From Microbacterium sp. LWH3-1.2 (GTDB lineage Bacteria > Actinomycetota > Actinomycetes > Actinomycetales > Microbacteriaceae), in assembly GCF_040675855.1 (NCBI RefSeq), contig NZ_JBEGIK010000001.1, positions 3,596,001 through 3,660,000 of the forward strand: a stretch of DNA of 64,000 nucleotides. Reading direction: 5' to 3'. The translations under genes and the position numbers were made by a program. The notes under the pieces were generated by a model that saw nothing but the letters and a program-made list of their open reading frames with translations, was not told where the DNA came from and searched no databases. Below are positions 6,660-15,773 of the stretch, one piece after another; positions within the stretch are counted from its first letter, which is position 1; every line of letters starts with the position of its first letter.

Positions 6660-9488
6660 ATGCCTGATACCAAACGCACGGCCACCGGTGTGCTCGGCGG
6701 ACTCGCCGGGCTCGTCGGCCTCAGTGCCGCAGCCGGTGTCCTCATTGCGGCGACCGTCACCCCCGCGGTCGCGATCACGAGCACCGCGGCAGAGCGCGCG
6801 ATCACGATGTTCGACAATCTCCCGAGCGTCCTCGAGATCGACAAGCTCATGCTCCCGAGCAACTTCTACGCCACCAACCCCGAGACGGGCGAGCAGACAC
6901 TGCTGACCAAGTTCCTCGAGCAGGACCGGACCCCGGTCAACTTCGACCAGATCAACCCGGTCATGTACGACGCACTCCTCTCCTCCGAGGACCCGCGTTA
7001 TTACCAGCACGGCGGCATCGACCTCATCGGAACGACGCGCGCCCTCCTGTCCAACGCGCAGGGCGGCGGCGAGACGCAGGGTGGCTCGTCTATCAGCCAG
7101 CAGTACGTGAAGAACGTGCTGATCCAGAAATGCGAGCAGAACGCCACGACGGTGTACGAGACCGACGAGGCGGGAGAGATCGTCAAGGACGAGGCAACCG
7201 GCCTGCCGATCGAGAAGATGAGCCGCGACGCGGCACTGCGCCAATGCTGGGTCGACGCCACGACGGCCGAGGGCTCGGAGGGATATACCCGCAAGCTGCA
7301 GGAGATGCGCTACGCCATCTCGCTCGAGCAGAAATACTCGAAGAACGACATACTGCTCGGGTACATGAACATCGCCAACTTCGGTGGCATCACGTACGGC
7401 ATCGAGGCCGCGGCACGCCACTACTTCAACACCAACGCGGCGAGCCTCACGGTCGCGCAGGCGGCGACGCTCGCCGGCATGGTGCAGAACCCGAACAACT
7501 ACCGCATCGACAAGCCGGGCGGCTCGATCTTCGGCTCCGACGGCGCGACCTTCAACAAGGCGCCGGATGGAGTCATCGACGAGGGCGCCAAGCTCGGCGC
7601 CCTCGACGCGCTCGTGGCGAGCGGGGAGATCACCGAAGAGCAGAAGCTGGCTGCCGCCGACGGCTACACCTCGACGAAGGTGCGCCAGCTCTACGTGCTG
7701 AGCCGGATGCTCGACGACGGCAAGATCACGCGCGAGCAGTACGTCGAGGCCGCGGTCTGGCCCATCACGCCGACCATCGTCGAGCCGACCACGGGCTGCC
7801 AGGCGGCCGGCGGCGCCGCGTACTTCTGTCAGTACGTGAAGGACGTGATCCTGAACGACGAAGCGTTCGGAGCGACGCAGGACGAGCGCCGGGCGCTGCT
7901 GCAGCGCGGCGGGCTGAACGTCTACACCACGCTCGACACCCGCGTGCAGACGACGGCGCAGGACGCGATGACGAAGTACGCCCCCACGGCGATCGACATG
8001 CCGATCGGCAGCACCACTCCCTCTCCCGGCCGCTTCGGGGCAACCTCCGTGAGTATCGAAGCGACGACGGGGCGCGTTCTCGCGATCGCGCAGAACACGA
8101 AGTTCAGCGAGGATGCCTCGCTCTCGAGCGACCCGAACTACGCATCGCTGGTCTTCGCCGGTGACGCGAAATTCGGCACGTCCGGCGGGTTCCCTGCTGG
8201 TTCGACGTTCAAGCTGTTCACGCTCATCGACTGGCTCGAGAAGGGGCATTCGGTCAACGAGACGCTGAACGGTACGCTGCACGTCTTCAAGAGGATGAAG
8301 AACTCATGCTCGGGTGACTGGGTCAACGGGTCGAACACCCTCATCAAGAACTTCGGCAACAACAGGGGCTACATGGGCACGCCCATGCGCTTCACGAAGG
8401 ACTCCCTCAACACCGGATTCTTCGCCATGGCGGAGAAGCTCGATCTCTGCGACATCAAGAACGTCGCCACGCGAATGGGCGTGACCCAGGGGAACGGGAA
8501 CGAGGTCGAGATGACCAACCTGAACTCCATCATCGGCACGAACTTCGTCTCGCCCATGGCGATGGCCGAGGCCTACGCGACCGTCGCCAACAACGGCATC
8601 TACTGCCAGCCCCAGGCCATCGACCGCGTGACCGACTCCGAGGGCAACGAGCTGGCCAAACCCGCACGCACGTGCACCCAGGTCATCGCCCCCAACGTCG
8701 CGGCGACTGCGGCGTACGCGCTGCAGGGCGTGATGAACTCGGGCGGCACCGGCACCGGCGGCAACCCTGGCGACGGCACGCCCCTGATCGGCAAGACGGG
8801 TACGCACGAAGAGATCACGACGTGGATGGTGGAGTCCAGCACACGCGTGGCAACGGCGACGTGGGTCGGCAACGTTCAGGGTGGCGGTGACATCACCAAG
8901 ACGTCGTACAACGGGAACCGTCTGAACCAGATCCGCTTCCCGATCACACGAGCCATCCAAGGCGTCGCTAACGACATCTATCCCGGTGGGAAGTTCGCTG
9001 CTCCCGACAATGAGCTGACGAAGGTACAGCTCACCGATCTGCCCAACGTCGTCGGCAAGTCGGTCGACGAAGCGACGAAGCTCCTGACCGACGCGGGCTT
9101 CACCGTCGAGGTCGGCGGACCGGTCGATTCCGACCAGCCCGCGGGCGTCGTTGCGGCTCAGAACCCCGGAGCGGGCAAGGTCGCGGGCGGCAGCACCGTC
9201 ACGATCAACCCCAGTAACGGCGAGGGTGTCACCGTGCCCGACGTGTCGGGACGGACGCTCGACGATGCGAAGAAGGCGCTGCGCAGCGCCGGCTTCGGCA
9301 ACGTCGGCGACGGCAACTGCTCCGTCGATGCCAGCCTCGGCGCGCAGACCAAGGCCGGCGCGACGAACCCGGCTGCCGGCTCGGTCGTAAACCGCAACTC
9401 CTCGATCACCGTCGATTACTCCGCCGTGATCTGCGGCGGAGCCGGGGGCCGGGGTCCCGGCAACGGCGACGGCGACGGCGACGGCTAG
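6660..9488 (+). CDS. Class A penicillin-binding protein with PASTA domains (PonA2-like)
   Basis: A 942-residue bifunctional peptidoglycan synthase. A short cytoplasmic N-terminus is followed by one signal-anchor helix (residues ~10-40). The glycosyltransferase domain has the SEDPRYYQHGG motif with catalytic Glu110. The transpeptidase domain has SxxK (Ser515-Thr-Phe-Lys518), SxN (SLNTGFF) and KTG (IGKTGTHEE). Two PASTA repeats follow (near LPNVVGKSVDEA and VTVPDVSGRTLDDA), then a Gly/Asp tail. PASTA domains bind muropeptides. By order and domains it matches mycobacterial PonA2 (Rv3682) with the phosphoesterase (Rv3683) downstream. The ATG at 6660 was preferred over TTG 6621/ATG 6624 because of the TACGAT promoter. 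Confidence 0.93.
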   Translation: MPDTKRTATGVLGGLAGLVGLSAAAGVLIAATVTPAVAITSTAAERAITMFDNLPSVLEIDKLMLPSNFYATNPETGEQTLLTKFLEQDRTPVNFDQINPVMYDALLSSEDPRYYQHGGIDLIGTTRALLSNAQGGGETQGGSSISQQYVKNVLIQKCEQNATTVYETDEAGEIVKDEATGLPIEKMSRDAALRQCWVDATTAEGSEGYTRKLQEMRYAISLEQKYSKNDILLGYMNIANFGGITYGIEAAARHYFNTNAASLTVAQAATLAGMVQNPNNYRIDKPGGSIFGSDGATFNKAPDGVIDEGAKLGALDALVASGEITEEQKLAAADGYTSTKVRQLYVLSRMLDDGKITREQYVEAAVWPITPTIVEPTTGCQAAGGAAYFCQYVKDVILNDEAFGATQDERRALLQRGGLNVYTTLDTRVQTTAQDAMTKYAPTAIDMPIGSTTPSPGRFGATSVSIEATTGRVLAIAQNTKFSEDASLSSDPNYASLVFAGDAKFGTSGGFPAGSTFKLFTLIDWLEKGHSVNETLNGTLHVFKRMKNSCSGDWVNGSNTLIKNFGNNRGYMGTPMRFTKDSLNTGFFAMAEKLDLCDIKNVATRMGVTQGNGNEVEMTNLNSIIGTNFVSPMAMAEAYATVANNGIYCQPQAIDRVTDSEGNELAKPARTCTQVIAPNVAATAAYALQGVMNSGGTGTGGNPGDGTPLIGKTGTHEEITTWMVESSTRVATATWVGNVQGGGDITKTSYNGNRLNQIRFPITRAIQGVANDIYPGGKFAAPDNELTKVQLTDLPNVVGKSVDEATKLLTDAGFTVEVGGPVDSDQPAGVVAAQNPGAGKVAGGSTVTINPSNGEGVTVPDVSGRTLDDAKKALRSAGFGNVGDGNCSVDASLGAQTKAGATNPAAGSVVNRNSSITVDYSAVICGGAGGRGPGNGDGDGDG

Positions 9489-10420
9489 TGCCTTCCTCAG
9501 CAACGCGCACCGCCCTCACTGTGCTCGGCACGGTGGGGGCGGTCGGCGCGGGCGCCGCGATCTGGGGTGTCGGCATCGAGCGCTACCTCTTCACGGTCCG
9601 CTTCCATGAGGTTCCTGTGCTCCCCACCGGCGCATCGCCGATCCGCGTCCTCCACCTCTCCGACGCGCACATGGCGCCCTGGCAGCACCGCAAGCAGGAC
9701 TGGATCGCCGCGCTCGCCGAGCTCCAGCCCGACCTCGTCGTCAACACCGGAGACAACATGGGCCACTTCGATGGCCTTCGCGGACTCCGCCGCGCGTTCG
9801 ATCCGCTGCGTGGCGTCCCCGGCGTCTTCGTGCACGGCTCCAACGACCACGCCGCGCCGTCGCCTCGAAACCCGTTCCGGTACTTCACGGGACCGTCGAA
9901 GGCGAAGCACACCGCGGAACCACTCGACACCGAAGCGCTGGACGACTACCTCACTCGAGAACTCGGCTGGCTCGACCTCAACAACAAGGTCGGGTCGTTG
10001 GATGCCGCGGGCTTGCGCATCGCCGCGTTCGGCGTGAGCGACGCCCATCGTCACTGGGACCGCCTCGAGGCGCTCCCCGAGCCGCTGGCGGCGCTTCGCG
10101 CCGAGGAGTCCGCCGACCTGTCGATCGGCGTCACCCACGCGCCCTACCGTCGTGTGCTCGACGACTTCGTCGACCTCGGTGCCGACGTGATCTTCGGCGG
10201 CCACACGCATGGCGGCCAGGTCCGCATCCCCGGTTTCGGCGCGCTCGTCGCCAACTGCGACATCCCGCTGCGTCAGGCGCGGGGGCTCAGTGCGTGGAAG
10301 CAGGACGGCCGCGCGGTGCCGCTCAATGTCAGCGCGGGCATCGGCCACTCGATCTACGCGCCGGTGCGCTTCGCCTGCCGTCCCGAGGCGTCGCTCCTCA
10401 CGCTGATTCCGCGGGCATAG
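9488..10420 (+). CDS. Metallophosphoesterase (Rv3683-like)
   Basis: A 310-residue calcineurin-like phosphoesterase. The N-terminus has a hydrophobic helix (ALTVLGTVGAVGAGAAIWG), suggesting membrane anchoring. The metal-binding motifs are in order: LHLSDAHMAPW (DxH), VNTGDNMGHF (GDxx), GSNDH (GNHD variant), THAPYRRV and GGHTHGGQVRIP. GTG at 9488 overlaps the PBP stop by one base (TAGTG), so the two are translationally coupled. The substrate is unknown; the fixed pairing with a class A PBP suggests a cell-envelope role such as lipid-linked pyrophosphate turnover (inference). Confidence 0.9.
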   Translation: MPSSATRTALTVLGTVGAVGAGAAIWGVGIERYLFTVRFHEVPVLPTGASPIRVLHLSDAHMAPWQHRKQDWIAALAELQPDLVVNTGDNMGHFDGLRGLRRAFDPLRGVPGVFVHGSNDHAAPSPRNPFRYFTGPSKAKHTAEPLDTEALDDYLTRELGWLDLNNKVGSLDAAGLRIAAFGVSDAHRHWDRLEALPEPLAALRAEESADLSIGVTHAPYRRVLDDFVDLGADVIFGGHTHGGQVRIPGFGALVANCDIPLRQARGLSAWKQDGRAVPLNVSAGIGHSIYAPVRFACRPEASLLTLIPRA

Positions 10421-10587
10421 CGCCGGCCCGCTCGGGTTCCTCCCCAATCGCCCTCGGCGAGAGGTCGTCCACAGTTCGTCCGCTTCGGCCGCCACTGCCG
10501 GCGCGGGGCGACGATCCTCGATGCATGGCTGCTTCGCGTCACCCACGACCCGCCGACACCCCGTGCCGAAACACGCTCGTCGCCACG

Positions 10588-10779
10588 ATGGCCGTCCACG
10601 AGGTGGGCCTTCCCACCCGTCTGAGGCTGCTCGCGCTCCTGATCGCTCTCGCGATCATGGGCGTCTGTGCATCGTTCGGCGCCCCAGCGAACGACGATGC
10701 GGATCTCGGCGACACGCATCCCTCTCGCGGCTTCGGCCGGCACGCCCCGTTCATGCCTCTCGTCGAGGAAGCGGAGTGA
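10588..10779 (+). CDS. Putative small membrane protein upstream of surface protein
   Basis: A 63-residue ORF: basic/hydrophobic N-terminal helix (LRLLALLIALAIMGVCASFG), then an Asp/His-rich hydrophilic tail ending PLVEEAE. The main evidence that it is real is coupling: its TGA (10777-10779) overlaps the GTG of the next gene in a GTGA arrangement, and GAGGAAG just upstream forms the ribosome binding site for that next gene. I do not recognise the family. An earlier in-frame ATG at 10524 is possible. Confidence 0.42.
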   Translation: MAVHEVGLPTRLRLLALLIALAIMGVCASFGAPANDDADLGDTHPSRGFGRHAPFMPLVEEAE

Positions 10780-12353
10780 GCATGCCCCTGGCCGACTCGT
10801 CCCGGAATCAGACTCGGCCCGTGTTCCGCGGGCGCGCACTGCCCCTGCCCGCGTACCTGCTCCTCGTCATGATCTTTCTGACCGTCCTCGGGGTGAGCAT
10901 CGGCTCCCCATCCCGCGCCGACGCCGCCGAACGCGGTACCGGGTTCGGCACCTGGGCGCCGATCTCCGCGTACGGGTGGCACGGCTCGATGCTCGTCGGA
11001 GGTGTGCACACCTACTGCATCACACCGGGCGCCCCTGCCCCGACCGGGCAGACCACCGATCACGGAATCAGCGGATCGGCCGCCGGCCTCTCACCCCAGC
11101 AGCTCGTCGGGATCAACCTCCTCGTGACGACATACGGACAGACGGACGACCCGGTTCAGGCGGCCGCGGTCGCGTGGGCCGTGAAGGCCATCGCGAACCG
11201 CGACGAGACACTGCATGCCTTCGGCTATCGCGGCGACTCGCTCGCCGGGGCGATCCACTGGACGATGTCTGCGCTCTCGCCGCAGCATGACCGCGCCGTC
11301 CAGGAGCGGGCGGTCGCCTACTACGACGAAGCCACACGGGCGGCGCTGGGTCCTGCGACCGCCGATGGAAGACTGGTGTTCACCACGGATGCTGCGGACC
11401 ATCGCTCCGGAACCGTCCGGGTCGACACATCCAGCGCAGCAACCGGCACCGTCACCCTCACCGACGCGGTTTTCGCGGATTCCGGTTCGCCGACGCTCGA
11501 GAATGCGACATCCGGCTCGACGTATGGCATCCGCACGGCACCGCCCGCCGAGGGGCGCCCCTACACCGTGAGCGGAACAGGCCATTTCGACGCCGGCCTC
11601 GCTGCCGCCGTCCGGCACTTCACCACCCCCGGCGGCCAGGAGACCGCGGGCCCCGCGGGGCGCGTGCAGTTCGACGTGTCGGGAGCGGACTCCGCCCCGC
11701 GCGTCCCCCCGTTCTCTCCGGCCATCTCGACGCAAGTCGCGGCGCGGGACGCGCGCGGCGGAAAGTACGTCGACGAGGTCACCTTCACTGCGGCGGAGGG
11801 CTCGTGGCCGCGCGCCGACGACGGTTCCTTCCTGCCGGTCACCGCGAGCGCCGTCGTGTACCGCACCGACGCCGAGCCCGTCGCCGGTGCAGCCGTCCCG
11901 GGCGACGCGGCCATCGTCGGCACGCTCGAGGTCACCACCGAACCCGCGACCGGCCCGACTGCGCCGTACACCGTCACGTCGTTGTGGGAGATGATCGCTC
12001 CGGGGTACTACACCGCCGTCTGGAGCGTGTCCGCCGCCGACCAGCTCCCGTCCGTCGCCGCCCACACCGGCCCCGACTTCGCCTGGACCGAGCGGTTCGG
12101 CGAGCCTTCGCAGGTCGCCGTGGTCGTCCCACCTCCACCGGCGCCGACGCCCACGCCCACGCCCACGCCCACCGCGGCCGCCGAAGCGCCGCCGACTCCG
12201 AACGGGCGACGCCCCGCGGAGCTGGCCGCAACGGGAACGGATGCTGCCACTCTGCGCTCGCCTACCGCCATCGCAATCGCACTCCTCAGCCTGGGCATCG
12301 CGATCGTCAGCTCGAGACGCCGGTGGTTAGGAGCACCCTCTCGGATCGGTTAG
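10776..12353 (+). CDS. LAXTG-anchored cell-surface protein
   Basis: A predicted 525-residue surface protein. A signal peptide covers residues ~20-48 (YLLLVMIFLTVLGVSIGSPSRADA). The N-terminal domain has GVHTYCITPGAPAPTGQ and later DPVQAAAVAWAVKAI, a Cys and Gln pair recalling intramolecular thioester adhesin domains (a guess). A PTPTPT stalk follows. The C-terminal sorting signal is LAATGTDAA, a hydrophobic helix (PTAIAIALLSLGIAIV) and SSRRR. LAXTG is the class E sortase motif of actinobacteria. GTG at 10776 overlaps the preceding small ORF; ATG at 10782 is an alternative. No sortase gene is in the window. The stop TAG doubles as part of the tRNA-Pro promoter. Confidence 0.82.
   Translation: MSMPLADSSRNQTRPVFRGRALPLPAYLLLVMIFLTVLGVSIGSPSRADAAERGTGFGTWAPISAYGWHGSMLVGGVHTYCITPGAPAPTGQTTDHGISGSAAGLSPQQLVGINLLVTTYGQTDDPVQAAAVAWAVKAIANRDETLHAFGYRGDSLAGAIHWTMSALSPQHDRAVQERAVAYYDEATRAALGPATADGRLVFTTDAADHRSGTVRVDTSSAATGTVTLTDAVFADSGSPTLENATSGSTYGIRTAPPAEGRPYTVSGTGHFDAGLAAAVRHFTTPGGQETAGPAGRVQFDVSGADSAPRVPPFSPAISTQVAARDARGGKYVDEVTFTAAEGSWPRADDGSFLPVTASAVVYRTDAEPVAGAAVPGDAAIVGTLEVTTEPATGPTAPYTVTSLWEMIAPGYYTAVWSVSAADQLPSVAAHTGPDFAWTERFGEPSQVAVVVPPPPAPTPTPTPTPTAAAEAPPTPNGRRPAELAATGTDAATLRSPTAIAIALLSLGIAIVSSRRRWLGAPSRIG
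12147..12170 (+). repeat. Tandem ACGCCC hexamer repeat in surface protein stalk
   Basis: Four tandem copies of ACGCCC encode a Pro-Thr stalk just before the sorting signal. Such repeats vary in copy number by slippage. Confidence 0.7.
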
Positions 12354-12356
12354 ACT
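12351..12356 (+). promoter_or_regulatory. -10 element of tRNA-Pro, overlapping a stop codon
   Basis: TAGACT lies 15 nt before the tRNA 5' end. Its first three bases are the TAG stop of the surface protein gene. The same hexamer precedes the SRP RNA. Confidence 0.45.
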
Positions 12357-12371
12357 CGGAGGGTTGCAAAA

Positions 12372-12445
<74 letters not shown>

Positions 12446-12453
12446 CAGCAGAG

Positions 12454-12477
12454 AGGCTCCGCCGTAGGGCGGGGCCT
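12454..12477 (+). terminator. Terminator of tRNA-Pro
   Basis: A 10-bp stem AGGCTCCGCC/GGCGGGGCCT (one G-T wobble) with a GTAG loop, followed by TTCGC. It lies between the tRNA and the ribosome binding site of the HAD gene. Confidence 0.6.
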
Positions 12478-12499
12478 TTCGCATGAAAGGACGGACACC

Positions 12500-13279
12500 A
12501 TGGTCGACAGCACCACCCCGCCCCTTCTCGTCGCGTTCGATCTCGACGACACGCTCGCACCCTCGAAGAGCGAGATCGACCCGCGCATCGGAGAACTGCT
12601 GATCGCTCTCGCCGAGCGCGTCGAGGTGGCGATCATCTCCGGCGGCCAGCTCCAGCAGTTCACTGCGCAGGTCGTCGACCGCCTTCCCGATGCCTCCGCC
12701 GACGCCCTCGCGCGTCTGCACCTGCTGCCCACGTGCGGCACGCAGTATTACCGGCTCACGGCGGACGAGGTCGTCACGGTCTACAAGCGCTCGCTCACGG
12801 ACGACCAGAAGTCCCGCGCCCTCGCCGCCGTCGAGGGCGAAGCACGCCGTCTCGGGCTCTGGGAGTCCGAGACGTGGGGCGACATTCTCGAGGACCGGGG
12901 TTCGCAGATCACCTTCTCGGCACTCGGCCAGAAGGCTCCCGTGTCGGCCAAGACCGCCTGGGACCCCACCGGCGAGAGGAAGAACAGCCTGCGCGCCGCG
13001 GTTGCGGCGCTGCTGCCCGATCTCGAGGTGCGCTCGGGCGGCTCGACCTCGGTCGACATCACCGAGCGGGGCATCGACAAGGCGTACGGCATGCGGCAGC
13101 TCGCCGAGCAGACCGGCATCTCCCTCGACGACATGCTGTTCGTCGGCGACCGTCTCGATCCCGACGGCAACGACTACCCCGTCCTCGCGATGGGCGTGCG
13201 CTGCCAGGCCGTCGACGGCTGGGAAGAGACGGTCGTCTACCTCGAGCAGCTCATCCCCACGCTTCCCGTCCGCGTCTGA
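12500..13279 (+). CDS. HAD-IIB family phosphatase (phosphomannomutase-like)
   Basis: A 259-residue cytoplasmic HAD enzyme. Motif I is AFDLDDTLAPSK (DxDxT), motif II IISGG, and motif III/IV GDRLDPDGNDYP. That last string and the overall length resemble the eukaryotic-type phosphomannomutase (PMM2) family, in which the motif is GDxxxxGGNDY. It could act as a mannose-phosphate mutase or a sugar phosphatase; I cannot decide between them. ATG at 12500 follows GAAAGGA. It stands alone downstream of tRNA-Pro and convergent to lldD. Confidence 0.85.
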   Translation: MVDSTTPPLLVAFDLDDTLAPSKSEIDPRIGELLIALAERVEVAIISGGQLQQFTAQVVDRLPDASADALARLHLLPTCGTQYYRLTADEVVTVYKRSLTDDQKSRALAAVEGEARRLGLWESETWGDILEDRGSQITFSALGQKAPVSAKTAWDPTGERKNSLRAAVAALLPDLEVRSGGSTSVDITERGIDKAYGMRQLAEQTGISLDDMLFVGDRLDPDGNDYPVLAMGVRCQAVDGWEETVVYLEQLIPTLPVRV

Positions 13280-13290
13280 CGCAGCATCCG

Positions 13291-13383
13291 CTCGCCCGTC
13301 ACGATCTGCCGGCGCCCCCGACGCTTCGTGACGGGTGAGCAGAGTCTTCGGACCGACGAGACTGCTCGCCTGTCGCGATCTGC
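13291..13383. repeat. Three related 15-19 bp repeats
   Basis: CTCGCCCGTCACGATCTGC at 13291-13309 recurs with two mismatches at 13365-13383, and its near-complement TCGTGACGGGTGAGCAG lies at 13326-13342. The first and second elements can fold into a stem and may terminate the HAD gene. Confidence 0.6.
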
Positions 13384-13467
13384 AGCAGTGAACGGCACAC
13401 TGTGACAGAAGAGCGGGCGACGTTCGTCACGCCGCTGCGCGCGAGCCCCGGCGAGCCACCGTTCCCC

Positions 13468-13540
13468 GGGTTTGGGGCGCACGGCGAACGTTTGGGGCGC
13501 ACGGCATCCGCCCCAAGCGGTCGCCGCACGCCCCAAACCC
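13468..13540. terminator. Complex hairpin with internal direct repeats between convergent genes
   Basis: A perfect 12-bp inverted repeat GGGTTTGGGGCG (13468-13479) and CGCCCCAAACCC (13529-13540) encloses a direct repeat: GTTTGGGGCGCACGGC occurs at 13470-13485 and again at 13490-13505. Position between the HAD gene and lldD suggests a bidirectional terminator. Confidence 0.55.
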
Positions 13541-13553
13541 GAGGGAGGCCGGA

Positions 13554-14939
13554 TCAGGCCTTGGCGCGCGGAGCGGTGCTCTTCGCAGCCGGAGCCTTCG
13601 CAGGACGGGATGCTGCAGCATCCGCCTTCGCTGCGCTCGACGCCGTCGTGGCACGAGCGGCGCGAGGGCGCGCGGTCGACGCGGCCGCCTCGGCGGTGGG
13701 TGCCGGCACCGCCACGGGGACCAGGCGCTGGAGCTGCGTGACGTGTCGCGGCTCGAGCTCGGCGATGGAGGACACGCCCAGGAGCTTCATCGTGCGCTCG
13801 ATCTCGCTGCGCAGGATGGCGATGGTGCGGTCGACGCCCTGGCGTCCGCCCGCCATCAGGCCGTAGAGGTACGCGCGGCCGATGAGCGTGAACCTGGCTC
13901 CGAGGGCGATCGACGCGACGATGTCCGCACCGTTCATGATGCCGGTGTCGACCATGACCGTGGCGTCCTTGCCGACCTCGCGCACGACCTCAGGCAGGAG
14001 GCGGAACGGGATCGGGGCGCGATCGAGCTGACGGCCGCCGTGGTTCGACAGGATGATGCCGTCGACGCCCGCATCGATGAGCCGCTTCGAGTCGGCGACG
14101 TTCTGCACGCCCTTGACCACGATCTTGCCCGGCCAGATCTCGCGGATGATCGCGAGGTCGTCGTAGCTGATCGTCGGATCCATCGCCGAATTGAGCAACT
14201 CCCCCACAGTGCCGCCCGTCGTCGACAGCGACGCGAACTCGAGCTTCGGAGTGGTGAGGAAGTCGTACCACCACCACGGACGCGGAATGGCGTTGACGAT
14301 GGTGCCGAGCGTGAGCTGCGGCGGGATCGAGAAGCCGTTGCGCTTGTCGCGCAGGCGCGCGCCCGCGACCGGCGTGTCGACCGTGAACTGCAGCGTGTCG
14401 AAGCCGGCCTCGGCGGCGCGGCGGGCCAGGCCGTACGAGATCTCGCGGTCCCGCATGATGTACAGCTGGAACCAGTTGCGTCCGTTCGGGTTGGCCGCCT
14501 TCACGCCCTCGATGGACGTCGTGCCGAGCGTCGAGAGCGTGAACGGGATGCCGGCGGCACCGGCAGCTGCGGCGCCGGCGACCTCGCCCTCCGTCTGCAT
14601 GAGCCGCGTGAAGCCGGTCGGAGCGATGCCGAAGGGCATGGCGGACGGGCCACCGAGGATCTCCGTCGACATGTCGACGTTCTCAGCGGGGCGCAGCACA
14701 TCGGGGTGGAACTCGATGTCTTCGAACGCCTGGCGTGCGCGAGAGAGCGACAGTTCGCCCTCGGCCGCGCCGTCGGTGTAGTCGAAGGCGGCCTTCGGCG
14801 TGCGGCGCTTCGCGATGTCGCGAAGGTCGTGGATCGTGAGCGCGGACTCCAGGCGGCGCTTCTTGCCGTCGAGCTCGGGCTTCTTGAACTGCATGAGCTC
14901 GAGGAGCTCCTTGGGGTTGGGGAACTGGCGGGTGACCAT
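13554..14939 (-). CDS. lldD: FMN-dependent L-lactate dehydrogenase (quinone) / alpha-hydroxy-acid dehydrogenase
   Basis: A 461-residue flavoenzyme predicted to oxidise L-lactate to pyruvate and pass electrons to quinone. Family motifs: [12 protein letters not shown] near residue 50, the FMN-binding core [27 protein letters not shown] (active-site Lys), and [14 protein letters not shown] with the catalytic His. An Ala/Lys/Arg-rich low-complexity tail of about 50 residues after PVAVPAPT is unusual. ATG at 14939 has GGAGAGG upstream. It is 18 nt downstream of a GntR-type regulator, so the two probably form a lactate-induced operon. The exact hydroxy acid is inferred. Confidence 0.88.
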   Translation of the reverse strand: MVTRQFPNPKELLELMQFKKPELDGKKRRLESALTIHDLRDIAKRRTPKAAFDYTDGAAEGELSLSRARQAFEDIEFHPDVLRPAENVDMSTEILGGPSAMPFGIAPTGFTRLMQTEGEVAGAAAAGAAGIPFTLSTLGTTSIEGVKAANPNGRNWFQLYIMRDREISYGLARRAAEAGFDTLQFTVDTPVAGARLRDKRNGFSIPPQLTLGTIVNAIPRPWWWYDFLTTPKLEFASLSTTGGTVGELLNSAMDPTISYDDLAIIREIWPGKIVVKGVQNVADSKRLIDAGVDGIILSNHGGRQLDRAPIPFRLLPEVVREVGKDATVMVDTGIMNGADIVASIALGARFTLIGRAYLYGLMAGGRQGVDRTIAILRSEIERTMKLLGVSSIAELEPRHVTQLQRLVPVAVPAPTAEAAASTARPRAARATTASSAAKADAAASRPAKAPAAKSTAPRAKA

Positions 14940-14957
14940 GAATACCTCTCCGATGGG

Positions 14958-15707
14958 TCAGATCTGGGTGCGTGCGGCGGTCGAGTGGGCGAGACCCGCC
15001 GCTGCGTAGTAGCCGACGATGTGGTCGTGGACGAGGGTGCGGGCGAGCGTCGGGTCACCCGCGTCGACGGCGTCGAGGATCGCGTGGTGCTCGTGGCGCA
15101 GACGGTCTGCCGCTGCGTCCCATTCCGCGAGACCCGCCGCGCCCGCCTGCACGTACGACTCGATCGCCGTTCGCAGGCCGGCCATCATCGCCGCGATCAC
15201 GACGTTGCCCGATGCCTCGGCGAGGGCGAGGTGCAGCTGGGCGTCGAGGGCGAGGAACTCGGGAGTGGTGAGGTCGTCGGCATCCATCGCGTCGAGCAGC
15301 TCCCGCGCCCGGGCGGTCGAACGAGAAGGCGCTGCGGCGAGGGCGTCGACGACGGCCGACTCGAGCACGAGGCGCGTGGCGACGACGTCGTCGAACGGGA
15401 AGCCCTGCGCGGCGACCTGCAGTCGCAGCAGCGCCGACATGCCGCCTTCGGGCGTCGCGATGATGATGGCGCCGGAGGTCGGCCCCGACCCGGTGCCGGT
15501 GCGGATGAGCCCCATCACCTCGAGCACGCGCAAGGCTTCGCGCACGCTGGAACGCCCCACGCCGAGCGTCGCGGCGAGCTCCCGCTCGGGGGCGAGCCGG
15601 TCACCGGGCTTGAGGATGCCGTTGAGCAGGTCGGTCTCGATCTTCTCGAGCACGACGCGCCACGCGCGTGCGGGCGCGAGCGCGGGCGGAGTCGGGGTGT
15701 CGGCCAC
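14958..15707 (-). CDS. FadR/GntR family transcriptional regulator (LldR-like)
   Basis: A 249-residue repressor. An N-terminal winged helix (residues ~15-85) carries the GntR signature GDRLAPERELAATLGVGRSSVREALRVLE (split here by position), and the C-terminal all-helical FCD ligand domain includes DAQLHLALAEASGN and RHEHHAILDAVDAGD with metal-binding His. It sits directly upstream of lldD, so it is probably a lactate-responsive LldR. GTG at 15707 has GAGGAG 5 nt upstream; the ORF continues to 16409 without coding character. Two palindromic sites lie 50-80 bp upstream. Confidence 0.88.
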   Translation of the reverse strand: MADTPTPPALAPARAWRVVLEKIETDLLNGILKPGDRLAPERELAATLGVGRSSVREALRVLEVMGLIRTGTGSGPTSGAIIIATPEGGMSALLRLQVAAQGFPFDDVVATRLVLESAVVDALAAAPSRSTARARELLDAMDADDLTTPEFLALDAQLHLALAEASGNVVIAAMMAGLRTAIESYVQAGAAGLAEWDAAADRLRHEHHAILDAVDAGDPTLARTLVHDHIVGYYAAAGLAHSTAARTQI

Positions 15708-15754
15708 GGATCTCCTCGTCGATGTCGGATCCGGCGTCCTCCGTCTTCGAAGGG

Positions 15755-15763
15755 GGTCCGACC
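15755..15763. promoter_or_regulatory. Putative FadR/GntR operator 1
   Basis: GGTCCGACC, a palindrome centred on 15759. It fits the GntR/FadR pattern TnGTnnnACnA except for G at the first position. Confidence 0.5.
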
Positions 15764-15773
15764 ACGATAGCGT

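Noticed and set aside
5865..8282. Minus-strand 805-codon ORF containing RidA at its end
   Set aside because: Only the last 155 codons match a family; the rest is antisense to the PBP gene.
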